Part shown: positions 1 through 12,500 of the stretch, piece after piece
Numbering within the stretch: the stretch's first letter is position 1
How the letters are laid out: each line of letters starts with the position of its first letter
Origin: Mytilus edulis
Lineage: Eukaryota > Mollusca > Bivalvia > Mytilida > Mytilidae
Direction: 5' to 3'
NCBI RefSeq assembly: GCF_963676685.1
Contig: NC_092344.1
Span: 42,662,589 to 42,726,588 of the forward strand
DNA: 64,000 bases
Program-made: the position numbers and the translations under genes
Notes under the pieces: generated by a model
What the model was told of the DNA's origin: nothing
The model's input: the letters and a program-made list of their open reading frames with translations, nothing else
Database searches by the model: none

Positions 1-3000
1 TAAATTATTACGATTAATTATTATCACAATAATTTTCAAATTTACAGTATTCAAGTATCAAATGGATAAGACACTAATTTCATGATTAATATATTGAGTC
101 ATCTACTAATATGAGTAAACTTACTGCTTATCTGTATGTCAAGCAGATTTTTTTCTTCAATGAGCTGATGTTATATTTACGACTAGCAAAATAAATATTT
201 ACTAAAAGTATTACACAATTCATCTTGATCTTGCTGGGAGTTAGAACTTCACTGTTGAAGACATTCGAGTAACTATCAAGATCAGAAACAGCAATAAATT
301 AGCTGTTGATTATATTGGTGATAATATATATAGATACACTGTATTAGTATATCTTTGTCCTTTTTGTCTAAGATGATTCAACTCTCAGCCCATCTCAAAT
401 TTGACATAATAACTAAGAATTTGACAACTAGAGGCTTTACCCATTGTGATTCATAGTCTGCTGAGTAGCTTAAATGTCTGTACACAAACAATCAAATAAG
501 GTTCCACACGTAGCGAATATAAATAATTTCCCTTCAAAATTTTCATTTGCATGAATGTTGTTGTGGGGTAAACTTTGATGTGATGCCAAACCATGAATAC
601 AAAATCCCACAAGAGATAGCCAGGTAAACTAATGTATTCACCAATAAAAAAATTATGACCAGAACTGAATCAACCTTTGAAATAATGAAGTGAATGACTT
701 ATTTGCATAATATGATCAGTAATTGATATGTTGCTGTTTAATGCCACATGATCTTAATGGTAGTACTATAAAAATAAGGAGTTTGATTGCCAATGAGACA
801 ACTCTCTACCAGAGTTCAAATGAAGTGATGTAAGCAGTTATAGGCCAATTGCCTTCCCAATAAGATCAAATATATTATGTACCTCTACCTGTATAAAAAA
901 AGTTCTGGTAGCACATATTTGAACAAAGTGTGTGCAGCTTTTTTTCATCTTCATCATTGACTAATACATTCGTTATTCATTCATACGGAGATGCCCAGAC
1001 ATGGATCATAAAATGGGGAATGAAAATTAAATTTTATTGGGCTGTATAAGTGTTGATCTAGTGCACATTTTAATTATGAAATGTGTTTCAGTTAATAATT
1101 TGACACCAAAAGAAGATTACAAAAAGAAGCCTTCAATTCTTCAAACATTATTTCTCAAAAAATGGAAAGAAAAAAATACATTTGCAATATAAGGAGCCAG
1201 ATAATGACTTCTTCTATACCTTATCTAATTAAAGAGGTTGTATCTGTAAAAATTGGGACTACTCATATAAAATTAAACAACAAATAATCAAAAAAATTAT
1301 CAAAAAAAAATAATTTAACACTAAATTTCTACACTTTAATTTTTTGATGGTGGTTAACAAATTTTACAATTGATATATTTGCCTTGCTTGATAGATGAAC
1401 TACTGGACAAATCAGACTTGCGTAAACAAGTGAATTAAAATGCACAATATCACTTAATTTAAAACTGAAGTAAACATGATTCTTCAATTATTGTCATTAC
1501 TATGCAAAATTTATTTGGTTCATTACAAAATTCTGTTTCAGATTTAAAACTCATATGGATTTTGTTTTCTTCTCCTAGTCACATTTTAGGCATAAAAAAA
1601 CCCACATACATGTAATACTGAACTTTTTTGAAATACTTTTAAAAAAAATATGTTTTCCTTTATCAAAATAAAACATCTGATATATACAAACAAAATCATG
1701 GAAAATGTTTTGCTTAGATTGAAAAAGTAATAAATACCAGAGAAGTTCAGGACTAAACTCTCTTTAATAAAGCCTGTAATATGCATCAATTCTAATATAT
1801 TACAAATTTGTATTCAATTTGGCAAGTAGTGAACAAGGCATTAACAAATTGTGAAAAGTTGACTTGTATAAAGAAATACACATAGTAACTTTCACCATAC
1901 AGTAATTCCAAAATTACATCTTAGAAAAACAGATTTTCATTTAAATCTTTGCAGTTCAGCTATATATTATAATGATGATGTAGATTTAAGGACAAGGTCA
2001 TGCAAGGCACAAAAACAGTTTATTGTGGATTCAATAATATTTATGGGGTACTTATCTTTTTTTGTGAATTTTGTTGATATAGTAGTAGGTGATCTGTAAA
2101 AATTAACTGTGTAAAAAACAAATTTCTAAAAGACTTGAATTATTTTGACCAGTACAACAATTTTCCACAAAACACAATTTCTCAAATCCACAAAAAATTA
2201 ATGAATCCACAGTTACATTATAATCCAAGCTACTAAACTAAGGTGTCAAGCATATTAAGTGACTCTTGATTTTATACCCACATTTTTCTAAAATTTCATA
2301 CAGCTAGTTGGTGTACATGGAAACATGTATATTTTTTTCAATTTGCAACAGATAAAAAAGATGAAAAATCTACCAAGCACCTATATAAAATGGTCCAATG
2401 AGATTAAAATTCAAGCTCATGCAAATAAAATTGAGCATAATCTTAAATGATTGAAATATATCTTGAATAAATATAAAACATCACTAATTTTTAATGTACT
2501 TACTGTTTATTAATATTGCTGTGATTTTTCATTTACATATTTATTTTGAATTTAGGGATAAATAAAAAATTGAAACAATAACATAGATGAAGTTATCTAA
2601 GGCAATAGAATATGTGTTGATATATATATTTATTACATAAAATAAAAATAATAGTAACAAGTTTCTTTTCATGTCTTTTTTCACACTATCATATCCATTT
2701 TTGTTATCAGCAATTCATGTAAAAATAGTAATGAAGAAATTAATTTAAGATCTGCTGTGTTTTGACAATAAGTGCATAACAAGTCAACATAACAAAATTA
2801 TTCATAACTTAAGAAAATAATGCATCTATGAACATTTCTTAAGAATATTATTATTGATTAATTTAAACATATAGACTTGTATAATCTTACTATCTACTCA
2901 TGTAAAATTGCTAAAGCAGTGATCATTCAATAAGACCACTTTGTACTTCAAAAACAGTGATACTTGTCTGTAGTAAACCCAATGTAAACTAAGTATCTGT

Positions 3001-3001
3001 C
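1..3001. other. Non-coding flank beyond the 3' end of EDEM1
   Basis: AT-rich sequence with no convincing exon on either strand. It holds a fragment of the mussel-type interspersed repeat (about 774-860, with the CAATGAGACAACTCT motif) and many A or T runs. The distal part of the EDEM1 3' UTR may lie here, because TTTATT (AATAAA on the minus strand) occurs near 2628, but the mRNA end cannot be fixed from sequence. Confidence 0.6.
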
Positions 3002-3200
3002 TAGGGGCTGTTTCATTAAACATACATGGTACCCAGGGAAGGCACTTTAAAAATGGGGTAACCACCAATAGAGGCAAATTAGAATTTCACTTACATTTCC
3101 ACTATGCAAAAACATAGATGACACCCACCAATAGACTGAATAGTTGAGATTTTGAAGTATTTTCCCTGGGTCCCATGTATGTTTTAATGGAAAAGCCCTA
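3002..3200. mobile_element. MITE-like element with ~40-bp imperfect terminal inverted repeats
   Basis: The left end reads GGGGCTGTTTCATTAAACAT and the right end read in reverse reads GGGCTTTTCCATTAAAACAT. Both continue into ACATGG and CCCAGGGAA. The element is about 195 bp, non-coding, and bounded by TA on each side. It lies about 300 bp downstream of the EDEM1 stop codon, so it could be part of the 3' UTR. Confidence 0.6.
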
Positions 3201-3502
3201 ACTGAACACTTGTCTTACAACATGAGTGAATATTTTTGAATAATTTAACAAATGCACCTGTGCAATTGTAACAATCTTTTCAGTAACAATGGATGAAAAC
3301 GATTAGCCATATGCTACAATAACATGAGCTGAGAACAGAAGAAATAAGCTCAAAATATCAAAAATACAGAATTTCCCTTGAATATCCAATCATATTCAGT
3401 GCTGTCAAGTAAAGTTCTTTATGAGTTAAAAACAAATTTAATCCACCATCAGGCCTTTTCCCTAGACAGTTAATAAATTAAGTGACCTAAAACAGGTACA
3501 CA

Positions 3503-6500
3503 TCAATCTATACCAATGGCACTCTGAAGCTGTTCAAAATATGGACTCCTTAATGGTAGAAAATGTTTACGATCATTAGGAATGGTATCACACTGAAAAT
3601 ATAAAAGTTAACAGCCAATAAAATAATACTGTAAATTCAAATATTTTTACATGCATTTATTAATGTGATTGTTAAGTGTGATTTCAGAAATGAAACATTG
3701 GTCCTTAGGTACCTGCAGAAGAAGAAGACAACATCCAACCAATATCTGTCATAATTTTGTTGTGGAATTTGATATAATTTTGAAACAAATCATCATATTT
3801 CTTGATTTGTCTTACTTATTATATTCCTTGATTTTGTGCGTTTGCCTTTTCTATTTGCAAATATATAGCAGTTTTCAAAACCTTTATCTCTTGGGCAAAA
3901 ACAAAATGGTCTTAAAGCCCTTACTCCATTAAATCATTTCAGTAAATATCAACAAAAATTGATAAATAAATTCTAACTCCCTCTTTAAATATCTATAAAA
4001 TACTGTTGATTTACTATTTGCATGGGTACTAATTTTCTTGGAGTGAGAAAAACCTGTGATGTTTGATTTTGTAGATATTTTACAATTTCTGTATATATTT
4101 CTTCGAAAATCTGGATTTCCTTGGCCATTTTAGTTTGTAGTCCATGAAAATGCACAATCATTGGTATCCAACAAATGATAATGAGTCCACAGTAAGACTA
4201 AAGTTGACTTATATGTGGCTATAACTTACATTGAAAGTAGAATTATCTGCTACATTCACCACACTCGTCACTTTCGTCACAGTTTCCTTTTCCTTCTCCT
4301 CAGTCTCTGTATCCTCCTCCCACGGTTTTACTCTAAACCTTTTATCTATAGGGAACACATGTCCTTCTGTGGTGAACACATATTTTGAAGCATGTTTGTT
4401 TAAATGATTGTCTTCATCAAATAACTGAAATTTAGAATTTAAGTGAATTCATCATTTGATTTATAGTTATAATTTACAATAACAAAAATATATGTCACAT
4501 TTGCATAATCAGTGAACCATCAAATATGTGTGCAATAGGGCGCACTACGTTTGCGCGCATTTGGGGATTAAAATATTTTACATTTGCGCGCAGCTTTTGA
4601 TTACATTTGCGCGCATTTATTTTACAGGTAATCTCAGGTAAAAATATAAATAAAAATTATATTAAGTTATAAATAACTATATTTTTTTTGTATTTTCATA
4701 TTAATCAATTATTAATTTTAAAAATAGTTTGTTTATCAGTCAAATTATATACTGTTCATATTGAATTCTAAAAGCAAATAACAACTCCGTTATAGCTTAA
4801 GGTCAAGTTACAATATATGAATGGGCTATGTCACGGATTTTCTTAAAATTTTGCATACACCTTTGACTTATTGAATTGTGTCTGAAAATCAAAAAAAAAA
4901 GTCTGCGGTTTTATCTCTTTTTTTCCTGCCTTATGAGACTTATACTAGATGTTAGAGTTTACCTGCCAAAAAAAAATGTGCGCAAATGTAATCGAAAGCT
5001 GCACGCAAACGTAATGATTTTTGCGCGCAAATGTAATGGTTATGCGTGCAAACGTAATGCACCGGTGCAATATCTATGAACAAAGTGTTGTTTTTGCATC
5101 TGTACCCTTTATATTGTAAGATAATGGTCATTACTGAAGAAATACCTACCAAGTACAGATATTTACAAGTTTCACTAAGGAAGAAACTTTCCATTCTGTC
5201 TTCCAATTCCTTTGTATTGACATCATGAACTGTACAATAACCACATCTACAAAACAAAATAATAAGTATTGAGTTTAGGAATTGTTATCAGATATTCAGA
5301 CTCCTTTTTTTCCTCCAAAGATATAGGGAAAATATTTTGTCCCATAACATCCTTGTTTCTTTTCATTTATGACTTCAATAGCTCACCAAAGGTCATTTAC
5401 CAAAATTTAAGCAGATTCTAGATTTAGCCAGTTATTTTTGCGAGATGTAGATCTCAATTATTTTCGCATATAGAAAAAAAAACGCTAAAATAAATTTTGC
5501 CAATTAAAAAGTGCACATGTAAAGAAGGTATTGATTTTGTTTTAAATGAATTAGTTGACCATTCAAATAGGCCAAATAAGCTCACCACAAAAAATAATAT
5601 ATAATATCATAACCTACTCTGCTTTTGCATAGGTATTAATATTTTGAAGGATTTCCTTTCCAACATGGAGGTAGAATGGATTTTTAGTTGCTTGATAAAG
5701 GAAGTATGTGGATTCAATAAGTTCTGGCCTCAGTGGATAAAACATAACTTCTGGTACCCGTAAATTCCAGTTGTATCTTTCTGGTAAAAATCCATATTTT
5801 TTCCATATAAAATAAAATAAGGCATGAGAACATATAGCTTCTTCAATGTCTCCATTTAAAACCTGTAATATATAAATATCAACATTAAAGAACCTCTTTA
5901 ATATTTCATTATGAGCAATAATTCTATTTACAACAAGTTTGTGGACATTTCAAGGATGTTTTTATTTTATGAATACAATTTTCACAACAACAATGTTATC
6001 TATATACAACATAAAGAATCAACTTTGAAAACTTATTTTTCAACCATCTGTTATTAACAAAAGAATATATTAGAATAATGCAGCATCTTTTTAAATGTTC
6101 CATCAATGATACCTGAATGTCATCAAATCATTTTTTGCCAAAAGCAATATCCTTTTTGTTACAATGTTAACATACAACATAAAGAAGAATAAAACGTTGA
6201 AATAATAATTAAACATTACCTGTTCATGGTCACACAAGTTTTAGTTTAAACATATTTTATTTGCCTAAATATGCAAAAGGGATGATACACAAGTTAATCA
6301 AACTTATATATAACCTTGACCTATAATGGTTTGCTTTTATAAATTGTTACTTGAATGGAGAGTTGTCTTATTGGCACTCATACCAAATCTTCCTATATAT
6401 ATTATATAGTCTACTCCTGTCACACAAGTCCAATGCTACCCGAATTATCAAACTACATCAATAACAATGTAATACTTTTCTCATATAACTTAAACACATT

Positions 6501-9500
6501 CAATGTAAACATTACAGCTGGTAAGGAATATTCATTGTATACCCTAAGGTTGCTTGTTAACTAAGAACTTTAATTGACCATACCACAGTCAAGTGACAAG
6601 TGAATTTATCCAATATTTAAATTATATATTCTTACTTACCTGTATACCAGGCCATGCTGCCTGCAGCGAATCAATCATATCTTACCTGAATACCTGGCCA
6701 TGCTGCCTGCAGCGAATCAATCCAATTATTTACAGTATCTCCTGTTTTCATATGTACATTAACATACAAAGGGGGATAACCTGAACCATTATTACACTTT
6801 ATTCTCCTGGAAAATGAAAAAAAGAAATATTGTAGTAGATAAAAAAAATAATAATTTAATATTTTTAATATAATTGCTGTTTAAAAATATATATCTATAT
6901 TGTTTCTGTGTATACTACACCTTTTTTAGCTATTTTTTTATTCTAAATAATCTATTTCTTATTTAAATGTAAAAGAACTACTACTAGGACTGTGTACATC
7001 ATGCACTAGTATCTTTCAGCTGTTACTCTCATTGCAGACTACTGGCATCTTTTTTTCAACAACATGATGACAACTGTTGTTTGCTAAACATCGATCTGTT
7101 TTAATTTGATAAACAACTCAATCCACCGTAAGATTCAAGGCAGATCTAATCAAAATTATGATGTCACAACTGCTACCATTTCTTTATCAAATACTGTAAA
7201 TTCATTACTATTGTGGGATATTTATTTTCATTGGTTTAACTATATACAAAACTGTTAAACATTGACCATATCACAAAATCAATTATTATTGACAAACAAT
7301 TTTTTCTCAATCATGAAAATAGACAAACCCACACTAGTCAAATCTGCCATTAATGTTACCCCTTAAAGCACAAAACCTGTCTTGTTAGGTCTTTCTTTTC
7401 TTGTCTCTCTGTATTTTAAATATCACTTCAAATTACCAATCTAAAAATGACAGTTCATGCTTTTCTCTTGTCTTGAGGGTGACCTTTATTTACAGGTTTG
7501 TATGTACTTTTAAAAAAATCTTCACAAATGAAGCAACAACTTACCCTCTACGTAAATGGAATTTTATTGTTTCATAAGCTTCATTAAACATTTCTAAATC
7601 TTCTACTTCACCAAATAATATATAACTCTAAAAATGAAAAAAAATCTATTATATAGTTTTTTAAAGTGTGGCAGACAGATTTAAATGATGAATTATTTCA
7701 TGATTTAATGTATATTTTGTATTTTTTTTCATCACTGAATCTCTGTATCAAGAAGCACTCCATAATATAGACATATCGATGGTTCACAGGGATTAAAGTT
7801 AAAAATTTTGAACGGCAGCCCACATCATTAATTTTGTAGCCAATATATATAGTTCTATACAAAAAAATGTTGAGATCTAAGTAGCCCACACCAAATTTTA
7901 GGGGCCATTGGCTAGTGGGCCCCTCCTAATTTCAAAGTTCATTGAAAGTCACCTATACCTTATAAACTATTAACCCCTAAAACTTGCATCCAACATATAT
8001 ATGGTTCCCATACAAACAAACATTAAAAATACAGGACAGATTTTTTCTTTTCATTTTTGCACACAACTTTTTTTCAGCATTTTGTTGGGCAGAATATGCA
8101 TTTTCATCTTGTCTTGGATAAGCTTATTTTTGTATGCATGGGTTTTAAAGGTTTGATGACTTTAACACAATTTGAAGAATGTGTTTCACAAATTTTATGT
8201 GCTTTCTACATACATTTATTTTTGACATATTTTGAAAGAATTCATTCAGTAACATTTCGTAACCATCATAGAGATTAATGCACTATTTCCAGGATTTTAG
8301 TTTTGTAAGCAAAATGAGACCTGAAGAGGGGTAGACCTCAGTTAAACATGACATAACCCACAAAATAAACAACTCATTTGTGTCAAACATTTACATTAGT
8401 TTATTCTAAGCTTCTGGATTTCACTTATTTCTTCAATTCTGTTCCTTGTGATTATTTTTACATGGATATAACTGATTATGAAAAAAGCACAAAATATTTT
8501 ATGGGTTATCTCCCTTAACAGAGGTCTTCTGTTTACAAACCTTTAACAGATATTCATAAAATGAATCATGACCTGCTCCTAAACCACTCATTTCTCCTGT
8601 CCATTCTCCTGTCTGGATGTTCAAAACACTTCCTGAAAATAATTTCAAAAGAATGCTTGGTATTCTACTGTAACGGCACATGAGTTATGAAATAAAATGT
8701 GTCAAGTAGTCATCATAGTTTAACACATCTTATTTCATAATAAGGGAATCATAATAAGGGAATTGATATGCAAATATTGTTACAATTAAGACTCTTCTTC
8801 AGTTGTGTGTTTTGATGAAATGATGTATTAAATAAAATGAGAGCCAAGAAACAAAAGAGAATCGTTGAAAATCAGAAATGCTATCTTTATTACTATGAGA
8901 GAAAGTACTATAGTATTTAGAACTATAAATTTTATTTGTACATGATTTAAAATTATTGTGATAAGCTTTAATTTTTTTTTTTAAATAAAAAGTTTGTGAT
9001 TATTTGCAATGAGATGTCTACTCTCACCTTACTTGGGGTATGTGTAGTAATAATATCTATCAACAAAATTGATTACCTAGTATTGTTAATACAGATTTAA
9101 TTTACTGCTATTAATAGTGTATGCTTTGTTAGGGGTCATCCATAATTGTCAACCATTTTCCAAAGTGTACAAAACGTACACTTTTTCAGACCCCCCACCC
9201 TCCCTCAAAAAGTGTTCATCAACCATTTTCAGATTTCAAGAGAGGAATCAATCATTCTTAATAAAAAGAAGATCCTGTTTATTATATTTTAGTTTAATAT
9301 AGAAATTTGCATTGAAAATAAACTAAAACATATCTGATCATATCTGACTGTTTTATTTGATTACATCTATCTGTGATGCCTGTGTTTTGTTAGAATAAAG
9401 AGTTCAAAAATTAGTGTTTCCCCTTCACACAGTGGTAACTCCAATGAAAAAGGGCACCTAGAGCATGCAAAAGATTAACAAAAGGGCACATAAACTATGC

Positions 9501-12500
9501 TTAGAATCAAAGAAAGGGAAATGCATGGTTATATTGCATTGGTAAAGTATGGACTGACAGTTGTTGATGGAATCAGAGCTCAAGACAGCAATCAATAAAA
9601 GTGTTATGTTTTAAAACATTTTAAGGTTTTAAATTTCCCGCCTGTATTTCTATTTAAAAGGTCCCTGTAAATATGCCATTCATGGCACTATTATCGTGTA
9701 TGTATATATACTGTAACGTGTACATATATTGGATAATTTTTAAGGTTAAGGTCAAACTTCATATGGAGGTGCTCCTAATTAAAGGAGGCTTATACTAAGA
9801 AAAATAAGTTTACTTCCGTTTTATTGGTTTACTGTTTTGGAATACATTACAAGGAAATTAATCGAAGGACCAGTTTAAAATCTTTTCACAAAATGACGTC
9901 TTGTCAAAATCAAAACATTCAAAGAATTTAGTGTTTCCATCAGTTTTGTTTATTAAACAGAGTGAAACGATAGAGATTTTTAATAAAGCAGGTGAAATTG
10001 ACAATCTGAGAAATGCTTGCAAACTTTTTGTTTAAAATTTTTTACAAGTTTACATTTTTGAAAGATTTAGTTTTCATATGATTTGATCTTTTAAAAGTTC
10101 AATCCGGATTGAGGAGAATTATGATATCGAAATAAATATCATCAAGTGAAAATAATAAAGAAGAAATAAGAAGAGAAACACACCAAAGCCAATTCTCGAT
10201 TTTATACATCGACCTTCCCTACGGAAACGAAATAAATTCTGGAAATAAAAAAAAAAGCGTACGGTAAAAATGTTGATTTTTTAACCCCCTCCCCCCAAGT
10301 GTACGTTTTGTACACTTTGGAAAATGGCTGACAATTATGGATGACCCCTTAGCTTAGCAGTTGGTTATTTTTTTTTTTTTTACAAATGAAAAAATGTTAT
10401 TAGTCACATTTTTGAAGTATATGATGTTATAAAATCAATTTGATAAGGGAGATAATATATTTCAGAATTATAAATACTTTATAGAAACATTTTGTTTGGT
10501 AATTTTATTTGGAAATTCATTATTAAAATTAGGTTTAAGTAATTGTTAAAAGTTTAAAGGACTTGATTAATAATTAAACTTATGATAAAGTTAAGAAAAG
10601 ATTTTTTAGTGAGGAAATGGAAATTTATGCACTTGGTTATGGCATTTAAATTTATATCAAGAAATGAAACTTACTGATAAGATCTTTATTTTTGTTGCTT
10701 TCATTTTGTATATAAGACGTAGCCTAAAATTTATATGCAATGATATTACAAAATAAATAATGAGAAATTTTTATGTTAGAAGAAAAGTTGTGATATTATA
10801 TATATGGAGGATATAATTAACTATGATGACAATTTAACACATCTTCTTTCATAAAGCCTGTGTCATTACACTAAATCAAAAAATATTCTGTATACATATA
10901 ATAAAATCGTCTTATAGTAATTTTTCTTGGTACTTCACCAAAAATTGACCTTTCTGAATTTGCCATAAATATATGTTAAAAATAAGATTATAAATTAGGC
11001 CAGGTAAACGTTAGGGTGCTATAAACAGTTTCGTATAAAAAAACTAGGGGTTATTCCACAACTAAAAATAGACATGTAGGGAAGTCCCTTTTTATCAACA
11101 TAATTGGTGAAAAAGAATCATGTTTTTTGTGTTTGGTTGTAAAGATATGTTTATTAACTTCAATTAAAGCAGGTTGAATGATTAAAATAATTTTAAAAAA
11201 TAGATTAAATATACATGTTTTGAGGGGAGACAACACTGTAAACAGTCTGTTTTTTTGACAGTGAAAATTGAAAACTTATTTGCAGCCACTGTAGCTCTTT
11301 TCGGAGCAGGTGAACGTACCCTGAAGCATGAATTTTTTGAAAAACCAGGTAAAAATCTATGAAATTCATAATAATTTTGATTATGAAAAATGCACAGGTA
11401 TCATGTCTTCAGGGGTGTGCACATGACCTGATTTCAGGTTTTTTAAGCTTAAATTAGGCAATGTTTTTCCCAGTTTCTCTGGATAAAACTTTTTTATACT
11501 ATTAAAAGTACCCTTTTTTTATTCCATTATAAACTAGAGAACATTATGATTCCAGTGATATCTAGTTTTATACAAGTATCTTTATTAATCAGTCCACCAC
11601 TAAGGGTCACTTATACATGGTCCCTCAAAATATGACATCATAGAAAAAAACTGTTGATTGCACCCTTAGCTATCTAACAGGTAAGCACATCTTAATAAAT
11701 TGCTCCGGACATGTCTTAAATGTGTGACACATTTGAAAGTCAGTATCAAGGTTTTTTCACTTTTAATCACAAACAACTATGAAGCTAAGAAAATTTAAAA
11801 AAAAAAGTAAATACCTAGCAATCCTGTGACATTAGACTTTAGCTGCCATAAATTTCTAACTGCTCTTCTTGCATAAGATTCATATATAGGATCGCCCAAT
11901 AATCTGGACAAAACAGCAAATTCTAAGACCAGAGTTCCTGCCCCTGATGTACATGTTGTATTGACACAGTCAACTGGCACACCATTCTCTAAGTTCACCT
12001 AAAATATAAAAAACCACTTGTGCTATGTTTATATGGAAAAGCCTTTTATTAACATCTAGCTAGGTACTACAATTTTTATTTTTTTTATTTTGACATTTGC
12101 ATAATCAAGTGACTCATCCTATTTCTGTTCTTATCAAAACCTTTTCTCCCCTTGTTTTCCATGGATATAAAAAAAAACATCATTAATTTAACGGAGTGTC
12201 ATTTTATTGCATGTATTTTGCATTGGACACCACTGTGACATAATTTTCTTTTACTACTTATCTGACTTATCATTTCTGCTAAAAGTATGACTAAAAACAC
12301 AAAGAGTTAATGTAAACTAGAGGCTCTCAAGAGCCTGTGTCGCTCACCTGTTAATGTGTTTACTGATGTCGGCCATCTTCGTTGGTAGGCGGGGTCATTA
12401 GACACTTTTTTCTATTTTTAAATAGATACCCTAGTATTATGATTGTAGCCAAGTTTGGTTAAATTTGGCCAAGTCGTTTTAGAAAAGATTTTTATACAAG

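Noticed and set aside
6593..6784. 63-codon frame with two similar [16 protein letters not shown] segments on the plus strand
   Set aside because: It is antisense to the duplicated end of EDEM1 exon 8; the repeat is the 46-bp duplication already described.
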